From Sphingomonas rosea (GTDB lineage: Bacteria; Pseudomonadota; Alphaproteobacteria; Sphingomonadales; Sphingomonadaceae), in the NCBI RefSeq assembly GCF_039538065.1, contig NZ_BAABBR010000001.1, positions 2,456,501 through 2,520,500 on the forward strand: DNA of 64,000 bases, read 5' to 3'. Shown piece after piece: positions 52,889-64,000 of this stretch; within the stretch, counting starts at the first letter, position 1; the number at the start of each line of letters is the position of its first letter. The translations under genes were made by a program, and so were the position numbers. The notes under the pieces are model-generated. The model was not told where the DNA came from, did not search any database, and saw nothing but the letters and a program-made list of their open reading frames with translations.

Positions 52889-54571
52889 ATGGCCCAGCCC
52901 CCCGTTCTCGAAGATCCCCGGTCGGGCTATACCTTCCGGCCGCACGAGATGCCGCTCATTCCCGGCTCGCCCGCGACCCCGGACCATCCCCGCCGCCGCC
53001 GCGTCGCCTATCTGCTGATCGGGCTGTTCGTCGGACTGGTCGGCGGCGCGCAGAACGGCTTTCTCCTCGCCAACACCCCGGCGCTTCAGGGCTCGCTGTC
53101 GCTGACCCCGGTCGAGGCCGGCTGGCTCTCGGTCTCCTTCTACGCGAGCTATGCCTGCATGAGCATGCTGCTCCTCCGGATGCGGCAGGAATATGGCATC
53201 CAGCCGTTCGTCCGCTACGCGATGGTCGGCCTGCTCGCCGCGAACACGGTGCAGATGCTCGAGCTTGGCTACGGGACCGAGCTTGCCGCCCGCGCGGTCG
53301 CGGGACTGGCCGCGAGCGGCCTCTCGGCGCTGTCGATCTATTATCTGATGCAGGGGCTTCCGCCCGCAGCAAGGATCGGGGGCATGGTGCTCGGCACCGG
53401 CCTGTCGCAGATCGCCTTCCCCCTCGCCCGCGCCATCTCGCCCACCCTGCTGGTTGACGGCGGGATCGACCGGGCGTTCGAATTCCAGTTCGCGCTGTCG
53501 CTGCTGGTGCTCGGGCTCGTCACCGTCTTCCGGCTGCCGCCCGGGCAACGGCGCGAGACTTTCGAATGGCTCGACGTGCCGAGCACCGCCTTGTTCGTCA
53601 CCGGCGTGATGGCGCTCGTGACCTTCCTCATCCAGGGGCGGATCGTCTGGTGGGATACGCCGTGGCTGGGCGCGGTGCTGGCGGTGGCGGTGCTTGGGCT
53701 CGGCGGGTGCCTTCTCCTCGAGTCCCGCCGCTGCAATCCGATGCTCCACACGCGCTGGCTGTCGAGCCGCGCGATCCTCTCGCTCGCCATCACCGGCGCA
53801 GGCGTGCGCGTGCTGGTCTCCGAGCAGAGCTTCGGCGCAAGCGGGTTGTTCGCGTCGCTCGGCTACGCCAACGAGCAGCTCACCGGCTATTATTGGGTGC
53901 TGACGGGGGCGAGCGTCGCGGGCGCGGTGCTGTCGCTCGTGCGGCTCGATCCCAAGGACCTCACCCGCCCGATCCTGTTCGCGATCCTCGTCATCGCCAT
54001 TGCGGCCTTCGCCGACACCCGCACAGGCGTCCTCTCGCGGCCGAACAACCTTTACCTGACCCAGGCCGCGATCGCCTTTGCCGCGGTCTACGCCATGGGT
54101 CCGGTCCTGATGCAGGGGATGGTCCGTGCGCTCGCGGCGGGACCGGGCCATGTGGTCAGCTTCATCGCGATCTTCTCGCTGTCGCAGACGCTGGGCGGCC
54201 TCGCCGGCACGGCCGGGCTGTCGGCGCTCCAGACCATCCGCCTCAAGACCCACCTGCTCGACGCCAGCGCGACCTTGACCGCCGCCAACCCGCAGCTCGC
54301 AGAGGGCCTGCGCCGCGCCGCGACCAGCGCCGCCTCGACCGTCTCCGACCCCGCGCTCCGCCAGAGCCTCGCTGCGGGCCAGGTGTCGCGCGAGGCGGGC
54401 CGCGAGGCGGCGGTCCTCGCCTTCAACGACGTGTTCTTCGTGATCGGGTGGCTCGCCGTCATCGCCTTCGTGGTGGTGCTCGTGCCGTGGGTGATCAACC
54501 GCGTGCGCGGGCACAATCCGCTCGGCAAGGAGCTCGCCGCCCTTCAAGCCATGACCAACCGGAGCCAATGA
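52889..54571 (+). CDS. DHA2-type MFS multidrug efflux pump (EmrB-like)
   Basis: A 560-residue membrane protein with about fourteen hydrophobic helices, the DHA2 family pattern. The N-terminus is cytoplasmic and basic; LTPVEAGWLSVSFYASYACM begins the transporter core. It lies in an operon with a membrane-fusion protein (stop/start overlap) and an outer-membrane factor, giving a tripartite pump. Substrate not shown. The start is ATG 52889. Confidence 0.88.
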   Translation: MAQPPVLEDPRSGYTFRPHEMPLIPGSPATPDHPRRRRVAYLLIGLFVGLVGGAQNGFLLANTPALQGSLSLTPVEAGWLSVSFYASYACMSMLLLRMRQEYGIQPFVRYAMVGLLAANTVQMLELGYGTELAARAVAGLAASGLSALSIYYLMQGLPPAARIGGMVLGTGLSQIAFPLARAISPTLLVDGGIDRAFEFQFALSLLVLGLVTVFRLPPGQRRETFEWLDVPSTALFVTGVMALVTFLIQGRIVWWDTPWLGAVLAVAVLGLGGCLLLESRRCNPMLHTRWLSSRAILSLAITGAGVRVLVSEQSFGASGLFASLGYANEQLTGYYWVLTGASVAGAVLSLVRLDPKDLTRPILFAILVIAIAAFADTRTGVLSRPNNLYLTQAAIAFAAVYAMGPVLMQGMVRALAAGPGHVVSFIAIFSLSQTLGGLAGTAGLSALQTIRLKTHLLDASATLTAANPQLAEGLRRAATSAASTVSDPALRQSLAAGQVSREAGREAAVLAFNDVFFVIGWLAVIAFVVVLVPWVINRVRGHNPLGKELAALQAMTNRSQ

Positions 54572-55713
54572 TGAGTGAAGACCAGGTCCTCGATCGACCC
54601 GCGACCGAGGTGGATGCCCCAGACGCGGCGGTTGCCGACGCCAGCCCAGCGACGGCCCGGCCCAAGGGCTGGTCGCCCAATGTCTCGCGCCCGAAGCTCG
54701 TCGGCGGGATCTTCGTCATCGTCGCGGGTGTCCTCGCGGCGCTCTGGGCGTGGGGGCTGCCCCCCTTCGACAGCGGCGACGAGACCACCAACAACGCTTA
54801 TGTGCGCGGGCAGACGACGGTGATCAGCCCGCAGGTCGCGGGTTATTTGATCGCGGTTCCGGTCAAGGATTTCGACCGGGTGCAGCCGGGCCAGCTCCTC
54901 GCGCGGATCGACCCCACGCCCTTCCAGCAGCGGGTCCGGCAGGGCGAGGCGAGCATCGCCGCGCAGCGCGCGACCCTCGCCAACAGCCAGCAGAGCCTGC
55001 GCTCGGGCGAAGCGCAGATGCGGCTTCAGGACGCCGCGGTCAGCGCCGCGCGCGCCGGGCTGGAGAAGGCGCAAGCCGACATGCGCCGGATCGACGAACT
55101 CGCGGGCGAAGGCTCGGTCTCGCTACGCGAACGCGACCAGGCGCGCGCCGCCTTGAAGCAGGCGCAGGCGAGCGTGCAGCAGGCGCAGGCGCAGCGGGCG
55201 ATCGCGGCCGAACAGGTCCGCACGGTGCAGGTCGGCCGCGGCGCGCTGGAAGCACAGGTCGAGGGCGCCGACGTCTCGGCCCAACTCGCCCGCATCGACC
55301 TCTCGCGGACCGAGATACGCGCGCCGCGCGCGGGCCGGCTGAGCGAGATTTCGGCGCGGGTCGGGCAGCTGGTCTCGGCGGGAACGCAGCTCATGTATCT
55401 GGTGCCCGACGAATTGTGGGTCACGGCCAATTTCAAGGAAACGCAGACCGCCAAGATGCGGGTCGGCCAGCGCGCGACGCTGACGGTGGATGCGCTCGGC
55501 GGCGAGAAGCTCACGGGCCGGGTCCAGAGCATCGCGCCGGCGGCGGGCACCGAGTTCAGCCTGGTCAAGCCCGACGCGGGCGCGGGCAATTTCGTCAAGG
55601 TGCCGCAGCGCATCGCGGTCCGGATCGCGCTCGACCGCAATCAGCCACTCTCCCAGCGCCTCGGGCCGGGCATGTCGGTGGTGGCGACCGTCCACACCGC
55701 CGGGGGCAAGTGA
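54571..55713 (+). CDS. HlyD/EmrA-like membrane-fusion protein
   Basis: A 380-residue membrane-fusion protein: cytoplasmic N-terminus of about 45 residues, one TM helix (GGIFVIVAGVLAALWAWG), a biotinyl-lipoyl half (ISPQVAGYLIAVPVKDFD), a long coiled coil rich in Ala/Gln, and the second lipoyl half with RAPRAGRLSEIS. ATG 54571 overlaps the efflux-pump stop by one base and has GGAG six bases upstream; an adjacent ATG three bases earlier is possible. It bridges inner pump and outer channel. Confidence 0.9.
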   Translation: MSEDQVLDRPATEVDAPDAAVADASPATARPKGWSPNVSRPKLVGGIFVIVAGVLAALWAWGLPPFDSGDETTNNAYVRGQTTVISPQVAGYLIAVPVKDFDRVQPGQLLARIDPTPFQQRVRQGEASIAAQRATLANSQQSLRSGEAQMRLQDAAVSAARAGLEKAQADMRRIDELAGEGSVSLRERDQARAALKQAQASVQQAQAQRAIAAEQVRTVQVGRGALEAQVEGADVSAQLARIDLSRTEIRAPRAGRLSEISARVGQLVSAGTQLMYLVPDELWVTANFKETQTAKMRVGQRATLTVDALGGEKLTGRVQSIAPAAGTEFSLVKPDAGAGNFVKVPQRIAVRIALDRNQPLSQRLGPGMSVVATVHTAGGK

Positions 55714-55717
55714 GCCG

Positions 55718-57118
55718 ATGACCGCCGCATCGCGCCTCGCCCTCGTCGCCGTGCTCGCCTTGTCGGGCTGCGCCCCTGCCCTTCGCCCGGTGCCCGACGC
55801 CTCGGTCGTCACGCCGCCGCTCGCCTGGCGCACCGAGCTGCCCGGAACGGCCGCGATCGACCAGCGCTGGTGGGCTTCGTTCGGCGACCCCGCGCTGACG
55901 GCGCTGGTCGAGGCCGCGCGGGCCAACAACAACGACGTACTCGTCGCGGCAGCGCGCATCGAGGAAGCGCGCGGGACCGAGGCACAGTCGCGCTCTCTGC
56001 TCTTTCCCACGGTCGAGGGCGGCGCCAATGCCGCGGTCCGGCGCGAGGTGTCGGCGTTCGGCAAGGCGCAGGAATCGGTGGTCGCCCAGCCGCTCGCGCG
56101 CGTGAGTTACGAGCTCGACCTGTTCGGCAAGAACCGTGCCGGGATCGATGCCGCGCGTGCCGGTGTGGCGGCGAGCGAAGCGGCGCGCGAGGCCACGCTC
56201 CTCAGCGTCAGCGGCGCGACCGCCAGCGGCTATGTCACCCTGCTCGCGCTCGACGCGCGGCTCGACACGCTCAAACGCACGCTCGCGGTGCAGCAGAAGT
56301 CGGTCCACTATGCGCAGCGGCGCGCGGAGGTCGGCTACACCTCGCAGCTCGAATGGCGTCAGGCGCAGGCAGAGTATCAGTCGACCGCGCAATTGGTGCC
56401 GCAGGTCGAGGCGCAGATCGCGCGGCAGGAGAATGCGCTGTCGGTGCTGACCGGCGCGCTGCCGGGGGCGATCCGGCGCGGCGGTACGCTCACCAGCCTC
56501 ACCCAGCCCCCGCCCCCCGCGATCGTCCCGTCCGAACTCCTGCGCCGCCGTCCCGACATTGCGGCGGCCGAATATCAGCTCGCGGCGAGCGACGCGCAGA
56601 TGCGGGCCGCCCGCGCGCGCTTCCTGCCGACGATCGGGATCAGCGGGTCGGTCGGAACGGTCTTCTCCGACCTTTTGAAGTCGCCAATCTCGATCTGGTC
56701 GCTGGGCGGAAGCGTGCTCGCGCCGATCTTCGACGGCGGGCGCCTCAAGGGTCAGCTGACCTCGGCGACCGCGCGGCGCGACCAGGCGGCCTTCGCCTAT
56801 CGCGGCACCGTGCTCACCGCCTTCCGCGAGGTCGAGGACCGGCTCGCGACGCTCGCCCGCCTGCGCGACCAGCAGGCCGCGCTCGACGCGCAACGGGTCG
56901 CGGTGGCCGACGCGCTGCGCCACGCGCGCAACCGCTATGACGCGGGCTATTCGCCCTACATCGAGCAGGTCGACGCGCAGCGCAGCCTGCTCGGCGTCGA
57001 GCTGTCGCTGGTGCAGCTTCGCGCCGACCGGCTGAACGCGCTGATCGGCCTCTACCAGGCGGTCGGCGGCGCGCCGCCGGTGGCCGCGTCGAGGCCGATT
57101 GCAAGCGCTGGCGGATAG
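55718..57118 (+). CDS. Outer-membrane efflux lipoprotein (OprM/NodT-like)
   Basis: A 466-residue outer-membrane factor of the NodT/OprM group. The lipobox LALSGC marks lipid attachment at Cys18. Two repeated outer-membrane efflux domains follow, with RVSYELDLFGKNRAG and LRRRPDIAAAEYQLAASDA typical of the family and SLGGSVLAPIFDGGR in the second half. It starts four bases after the fusion-protein stop (ATG 55718), so it is the third gene of the efflux operon. Confidence 0.93.
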   Translation: MTAASRLALVAVLALSGCAPALRPVPDASVVTPPLAWRTELPGTAAIDQRWWASFGDPALTALVEAARANNNDVLVAAARIEEARGTEAQSRSLLFPTVEGGANAAVRREVSAFGKAQESVVAQPLARVSYELDLFGKNRAGIDAARAGVAASEAAREATLLSVSGATASGYVTLLALDARLDTLKRTLAVQQKSVHYAQRRAEVGYTSQLEWRQAQAEYQSTAQLVPQVEAQIARQENALSVLTGALPGAIRRGGTLTSLTQPPPPAIVPSELLRRRPDIAAAEYQLAASDAQMRAARARFLPTIGISGSVGTVFSDLLKSPISIWSLGGSVLAPIFDGGRLKGQLTSATARRDQAAFAYRGTVLTAFREVEDRLATLARLRDQQAALDAQRVAVADALRHARNRYDAGYSPYIEQVDAQRSLLGVELSLVQLRADRLNALIGLYQAVGGAPPVAASRPIASAGG

Positions 57119-57148
57119 GCGCACACGGCGCCGTTCCATCGCTGGAGA

Positions 57149-59791
<2,643 letters not shown>

Positions 59792-59822
59792 GGGCGGCCT
59801 CCGCTGCGGGAAGAAGGCGGCG

Positions 59823-60725
59823 CTAGGAGGAGGTCGCGGACAGGCGTCGAAGGACGTCGGTCCGCACTTCCTGCGGCGTCACGACCAGTCCCGTCGCCCC
59901 CGCCTCGGCAACCATCCGCCGCTGCGCCGCCTGCCCTTCGGCATCCTTGGCGCGGATCGTGTAGATGAGCACGGGCACCTTGTCGCCGCGCGCCCGCAGC
60001 GCCTCGGTCATCTTGAGCCCGGCGAGCCGGTCCTCGCCGCGCCCGAGGTCGCTGATCACCAGGTCGTAATGGTTCATCGCGAGGAGCTTGAGCGCATCCT
60101 CGGTGGTCTCGGCGAGGTGCACCGCAATCTGGTTCTTGCGGAAGTCGGCGACTTGCTGGCTGTTGTTCGACGGATGGTCGTCGACCCACAGGATGGTCGC
60201 GACCGAGCCCGGCGCATCATGGGTCAGCAGCGGGCCCTTGCGGACTTCGGCGGGTGCCCGTGAGCGGTCGATGGTCGCGGCTCCGGCGCCAGCGAGAAGC
60301 AGGATGGTGAGGCCGAGCGCGACCGCCTTGCCGACCGGCCGCTCGCGCGGTGCCGGCACGGGTTCGCCGAGCGCGGCGCGCGGCTCGGGTTCGGGCTCGC
60401 GCGGGACCGCCCCTTCGACCGTGCGCATGACGTAGCCGAGGCCGTAAGATGCGACGATCTCGATATCCGACCCGGCGATCGCCTGGCGCAGCTTGCTGAT
60501 CGCCTTGGCGAGGCTGTTCTCCTGGACGATCTGCCCAGGCCAGGCAGTGCGCAGCAGCTCTTCCTTGGTGACGCATTGTCCAAAGCGGCGGGCGAGCGTT
60601 TCGAACACGCTGCCCGAGCGCGGGTCGAGCAAGGTCCGGCGGTCATCGACCGCGACGGTGCGCACCCACGGTTCGAAGCGCAGGCCCCATCGTTCGAATT
60701 CGGGAAAGTCGTCCGTCCCTGTCAT
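59823..60725 (-). CDS. Winged-helix protein with TM helix and C-terminal receiver-like domain
   Basis: A 300-residue protein with an unusual order of domains. Residues about 10-102 form an OmpR/CadC-type winged helix (ETLARRFGQCVTKEELLRTAW, then KLRQAI and SYGLGYVM). After a Pro/Glu linker there is a hydrophobic helix (about 133-152, VALGLTILLLAGAGAA). Residues about 176-295 look like a receiver domain: ILWVDDHPSNN (Asp182-Asp183) and LVISDLGRGED with Asp226 in the phosphoacceptor position. If the helix spans the membrane with the DNA-binding domain inside, the receiver would be outside, which is topologically odd. It converges on the M1 gene. No kinase gene is nearby. Confidence 0.8.
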   Translation of the reverse strand: MTGTDDFPEFERWGLRFEPWVRTVAVDDRRTLLDPRSGSVFETLARRFGQCVTKEELLRTAWPGQIVQENSLAKAISKLRQAIAGSDIEIVASYGLGYVMRTVEGAVPREPEPEPRAALGEPVPAPRERPVGKAVALGLTILLLAGAGAATIDRSRAPAEVRKGPLLTHDAPGSVATILWVDDHPSNNSQQVADFRKNQIAVHLAETTEDALKLLAMNHYDLVISDLGRGEDRLAGLKMTEALRARGDKVPVLIYTIRAKDAEGQAAQRRMVAEAGATGLVVTPQEVRTDVLRRLSATSS

Positions 60726-60793
60726 CCGACATCACTCACGCAACTTGGGGCCGCGCGTTCATAAACGGTTATCGGCGATGTACCAAACGGGCC

Positions 60794-61777
60794 TCAGGGC
60801 GGTAGCAGCGCATGCGCGCCGAGATCGCTCTCAGCCTCCCCGCGCAGCAGCCGCGCATAATGATCGCGGAGCGTTTCGGAACCGGTCGAGGGCGTCGCGT
60901 CGGCATCATAATGCGTGCCCTTCCACACGAGCATGGACTCGGTCGCATAATAGCGCCCGATTCGCGCGAGCTCGGCCTTGTCGCGAAGCTTGGGCGACAG
61001 GCGCCCGAACAAGCTCAGCGCGGCGATGATCGCATCCATCATGCGCACGGAAACAGAGCGAAAACGGGCAGGCTTGCCGAGCATGGCGAACAGCATCTCC
61101 GCTTGCTCGCGCGGAGTGATCGCAGGTCCGGGGCCGCCGATGGGAAGGCGCTGGTTGCGCAGTGACTCGTCCTCGACGCAGCGGACGAGGAACGCCGCGA
61201 GGTCGGCATCGCTGATCGGCTTGCAGGCGGTGAGCCTGCCGTCGCCGAAGAGCAGCCACGGCTTGCCGCGCTGCACCCGCGCGACCTGCCCTGACAGCGA
61301 TTTGAAGAACGCGGTCGGGCGCACGATGGTGTAGGCGATCCCGCTGCCGACCAGCGCCCGCTCGACGGCGAGCTTGGCATGCTGGAAGGCCAATCGCGGT
61401 TTCTGCACGCAGATGGCGGACAGCAGCACGACATGCGCGACGCCCGCGCGTCGTGCGGCGTCGAGCAGGATCAGTTGCGCGTCATGGTCGATGGCTTGCG
61501 CGTCGGCCGGCGCGCCGGTGCGCGAGGCGAGGCACGAGACGAGCGTATCGAACCGCTCGCCGCGAAAGCCAGCGGTTTCGACCGAGCGCGGATCGGTGAC
61601 GTCGCCGCGGCGGATGTCGGCGCCCTCCAGCCCCTCGGCCTTCGCCGCCGGGCGAACGAAACAGACGACCTCGTGCCCGCGCGCATGCAAAGCCCGCGCC
61701 GTGGCCTTCCCGATCGTCCCGGTCGCGCCGGCAAGGAAGATGCGCCGGCGGACGGGGGCGGTGCTCTGCTCTGTCAC
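60794..61777 (-). CDS. NAD(P)-binding reductase, BciA-like (divinyl-chlorophyllide 8-vinyl reductase family)
   Basis: A 327-residue NmrA/atypical-SDR protein. The Rossmann loop is IFLAGATGTIGKATARAL (about 12-29). The C-terminus, with KAELARIGRYYATESMLVW and YDADATPSTGSETL, resembles the 8-vinyl reductase BciA of bacteriochlorophyll synthesis. The start is GTG 61777; a TTG at 61846 is an alternative and no ATG fits. No other pigment gene lies in the window, so it could be a photosynthesis gene outside the main cluster, or a paralogue with another substrate. The divergent PilZ gene starts 98 bp away. Confidence 0.75.
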   Translation of the reverse strand: MTEQSTAPVRRRIFLAGATGTIGKATARALHARGHEVVCFVRPAAKAEGLEGADIRRGDVTDPRSVETAGFRGERFDTLVSCLASRTGAPADAQAIDHDAQLILLDAARRAGVAHVVLLSAICVQKPRLAFQHAKLAVERALVGSGIAYTIVRPTAFFKSLSGQVARVQRGKPWLLFGDGRLTACKPISDADLAAFLVRCVEDESLRNQRLPIGGPGPAITPREQAEMLFAMLGKPARFRSVSVRMMDAIIAALSLFGRLSPKLRDKAELARIGRYYATESMLVWKGTHYDADATPSTGSETLRDHYARLLRGEAESDLGAHALLPP

Positions 61778-61875
61778 GACAGCGAAGGTGCACGAGGCCG
61801 CGCGGCGAGGCAAATGGCGCGCCCACCGGATCCGGCGGGGTGTCAAACTTAGCCCTTTGGTAACCTCGCCGCGCT

Positions 61876-62847
61876 ATGGTCTACGCGAACCAGCGGGTGA
61901 AGGGCGGCCGACAGGCGATGAACGAATTTCGGGAAAAGCTGTTCGGCAGCAAGCAGGAAAGCCCGCTGCTGAAGACCAAGCGTCCGCGTGCGATCGAACC
62001 GCACGAGGATGAAAGCTTCTCGGATCTGTCGATCCCGCGCGAAACGGTGCGTCAGGCCAATCACCGCGATGGCGACCGGCATCGGCTCGAAGCGAAGACG
62101 GTCGGGCTCGTTCACGACGGTGCCGAGCGCGAGGTCACGCTGATCAACCTGTCGGGCGGCGGCGCGATGATCGAGGGCGCCGGTGAACTTCGCCTGTGGG
62201 ACCGGATCGAGCTGTGCCTCGGCGAGAACAACAGGGTCGAGGCCGCGGTCCGCTGGATCAAGGGCGACCGCATCGGCCTCGAATTCGCGCACGAAACGCG
62301 GATCGACCTCGAGGTCGAGGAACTCGCCGACACGCTGCGCGACGTGCTCAGCCGCTCCTTCCCCGATGTCGCGCTGGCCGAGGATGCCGAGCCCGAGGCG
62401 ATTGCCGAGCCCGCTCCCGCTCCGGTCGAGGAGAACGCGCCCGCGCAGCAGGAGCGCGCACTTCGCCACCCGCTCATCTGGAGCGGCAACGTCTGCTACA
62501 ATCACGACACCACGCCTGTCCGACTGCGCAACATCTCGGCCGGCGGCGCGCTGATCGAGGGCGTGTCGGGTCTTCCGCTCGGCGCCGAACTGCTGCTCGA
62601 TCTCGACGCGGCGGGCGCGATCTTCGCGACCGTCACCTGGGCGCATGGCGACACCGCCGGCCTCAAGTTCCATGCGCCCTACGACCTCAAGAAGCTGGCC
62701 GAGGCCCGCCCCGAGATCGCCGCCGCGCGCTGGGTCGCCCCCGACTATCTGCGCGACGACCGCGCCGCGAACAGCCCCTGGGCCAGCCAGTGGGGCCGGA
62801 GCGACCTCGCGGGGCTCCAGCGCTCGCTGCGCAAGCCCCGCTTCTAG
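61876..62847 (+). CDS. Double PilZ-domain protein
   Basis: A 323-residue protein with two PilZ-type domains: the first (about 65-155) has DGDRHRLEAKTVGLV and LINLSGGGAMIEG; the second (about 200-285) has RLRNISAGGALIEGVSG. The RxxxR and D/NxSxxG cyclic-di-GMP motifs are recognisable but not textbook, the second domain lacking a clear RxxxR. A Pro/Glu linker joins them. ATG 61918 (MNEFREKL) is an alternative start. It likely responds to cyclic-di-GMP to affect motility or surface growth. Its stop overlaps the stop of the convergent permease gene (CTAG). Confidence 0.85.
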   Translation: MVYANQRVKGGRQAMNEFREKLFGSKQESPLLKTKRPRAIEPHEDESFSDLSIPRETVRQANHRDGDRHRLEAKTVGLVHDGAEREVTLINLSGGGAMIEGAGELRLWDRIELCLGENNRVEAAVRWIKGDRIGLEFAHETRIDLEVEELADTLRDVLSRSFPDVALAEDAEPEAIAEPAPAPVEENAPAQQERALRHPLIWSGNVCYNHDTTPVRLRNISAGGALIEGVSGLPLGAELLLDLDAAGAIFATVTWAHGDTAGLKFHAPYDLKKLAEARPEIAAARWVAPDYLRDDRAANSPWASQWGRSDLAGLQRSLRKPRF

Positions 62848-64000
62848 GCCGCGGCCCGCCGCACCCGCGCCGCCTGGAACTGCGCCCAGGCGAAATAGAC
62901 GACCAGCCCGATGCCATTCCAGATCAGGAAGTAGAGCTGGGTCTTCGCCGGCAGGCTGTAGAAGAGATAGAGGCAGCCGAGGATGCCGACGGTGCCGATG
63001 ACCGGCGCCAGCGGGGCCCGGAACTTGCGCTCCGCGTCGGGCGCGCGCCGGCGCAGCACCAGCATCGCCGCACACACCGCGACAAAGGCCGCGAGCGTTC
63101 CGGCATTGGCCAGCGCGGCGATCTCGTCGAGCGGGAACAGCCCGGCGATCACGGCGACGATGACCGCGGTGAAGATGGTGATCCGCACCGGGCTGCCGCG
63201 GCTGGACACGCGTGCGAGCGGCTGCGGCAGGAGACCGTCGCGGGCCATGGTGAAAAAGATCCGGCTCTGCCCGTAAAAGAAGGCGAGGATCACCGTCGGA
63301 AGCGCGATCACCGCGCTGGCGCCGAGGATCCGCGCGGCCCAGCCCGACCCGATCTCGCGCAGGATCAGGGCGAGCGGCTCGGGGCTCGCGGCAAAGCGGG
63401 TGAAGCTAAGCGCGCCGATCGCGGCGGCGGCCACCGCCATGTAGATGGCGACGCAGGCGATCATCGAGCCGACGATCCCGATCGAGAGGTCGCGGCCGGG
63501 GTTCTTGGCTTCCTCGGCGGCGGTCGCGATCGCGTCGAACCCGTAGAAGGCGAAGAAGATGATCGCGGCGGCGGCCATGACTCCGACCTCGGATCCGGCG
63601 GCGCCCGAGCGCGGGAAGCCGAACGGCATGAAGGGCTCGAAATTGGCGGCGTCGAAGTGCGGCAATGCGACCGCGACGAACAGCGCAAGCGCGAGCATCT
63701 TGATCACCACGAGGATCGCATTGAGCGTCGCGCTTTCGCGCGTCCCGGCGCTCAGCATGAAGGCGACGACGGCGATGATGAACACGGCCGGCAGGTTGAG
63801 GATTCCGCCGGCATGCGGGCCCGCGATCCACTCGGGCGGGAGCGCAAAGGCCGTGCCCGAGAGGAAGCCCGCGGCATAGCCCGACCAGCCGACCGCCACC
63901 GCGCTCACCACCAGGCTATATTCGAGGATCAGGCTCCAGCCGATGATCCAGGCGATGAGCTCGCCGAACACGACATAGCTGTAGGTGTAGGCCGAGCCCG
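62844..64000 (-). CDS. APC-family amino-acid permease, truncated by the window edge
   Basis: The C-terminal part (about 385 residues) of an amino acid-polyamine-organocation transporter. Helix motifs AFYGFDAIATAAEEAKNPGR and FYGQSRIFFTMARDGLLP are typical of the cationic amino acid/GABA permease subgroup. The frame is open to the end at 64000, where the upstream residues GSAYTYSYVVFGELIAW continue into the next region, so the start is missing. About ten helices are visible here. Confidence 0.92.
   Translation of the reverse strand, partial: GSAYTYSYVVFGELIAWIIGWSLILEYSLVVSAVAVGWSGYAAGFLSGTAFALPPEWIAGPHAGGILNLPAVFIIAVVAFMLSAGTRESATLNAILVVIKMLALALFVAVALPHFDAANFEPFMPFGFPRSGAAGSEVGVMAAAAIIFFAFYGFDAIATAAEEAKNPGRDLSIGIVGSMIACVAIYMAVAAAAIGALSFTRFAASPEPLALILREIGSGWAARILGASAVIALPTVILAFFYGQSRIFFTMARDGLLPQPLARVSSRGSPVRITIFTAVIVAVIAGLFPLDEIAALANAGTLAAFVAVCAAMLVLRRRAPDAERKFRAPLAPVIGTVGILGCLYLFYSLPAKTQLYFLIWNGIGLVVYFAWAQFQAARVRRAAA

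Overview
The window looks like a chromosomal segment of a Sphingomonadales alphaproteobacterium, Sphingomonas-like. Both strands are densely coded and GC-rich. PhaR, two TonB-dependent receptors, a PHA-synthase-like hydrolase, DUF6481 and the alpha-E / ATP-grasp / transglutaminase cluster are typical of that group. Naming the order is inference; no rRNA is present. Positions and residue counts were worked out by hand.

Layout. 0-2.4 kb: an 18-codon ORF behind an extreme Shine-Dalgarno, a small secreted protein, phaR, a divergent PhaC-like hydrolase and tRNA-Arg(CCG). 2.4-5.1 kb: an ArsR-type regulator divergent from an S41 peptidase, then gene-poor DNA. 5.2-7.9 kb: three overlapping Tad/TadE/TadG pseudopilin-type genes. 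8.4-12.1 kb: an accessory patch with two PD-(D/E)xK-like proteins and one HEPN-like protein. 12.6-17.3 kb: an AraC regulator and a trimeric autotransporter. 17.4-26.2 kb: a C4-dicarboxylate locus, with dctB-dctD divergent from dctA, a TonB receptor and an SGNH hydrolase. 26.5-28.6 kb: catalase and a PfpI protein. 28.7-35.2 kb: an RNA repair locus (rtcA, rtcB, rtcR) with a tRNA-like gene in the rtcBA leader and a tandem AAA+ ATPase. 35.3-36.8 kb: a SulP transporter. 37.0-44.0 kb: a sucrose/fructose regulon with LacI, GPH-type transporter, TonB receptor, GH68 and ROK kinase. 44.0-51.8 kb: a six-gene operon of three transglutaminases, M3 peptidase, ATP-grasp and alpha-E, with a divergent N-formylglutamate amidohydrolase. 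51.8-64 kb: DUF6481, GNAT, an EmrAB-OprM-like efflux operon, M1 aminopeptidase, a wHTH-TM-receiver protein, a BciA-like reductase, a double-PilZ protein and a partial amino-acid permease.

How the parts work together. In the rtc locus a consensus sigma-54 promoter (31240-31255, minus) should be driven by RtcR and yield one RNA carrying a GC hairpin, a degenerate tRNA-Pro-like cloverleaf, rtcB and rtcA. A perfect 33-nt palindrome sits on the rtcB stop codon. In the dct locus two near-identical palindromes match the DctD-site pattern, but the DctD here has lost its GAFTGA loop. In the sucrose locus two LacI-type palindromes lie between the divergent transporter and receptor genes.

The best candidates for undescribed biology are the nuclease/HEPN patch (8.4-12.1 kb), the tRNA-like RNA inside the sigma-54 rtcBA transcript, and the wHTH-TM-receiver protein. 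The patch proteins are read from short motifs only, so their functions are hypotheses.
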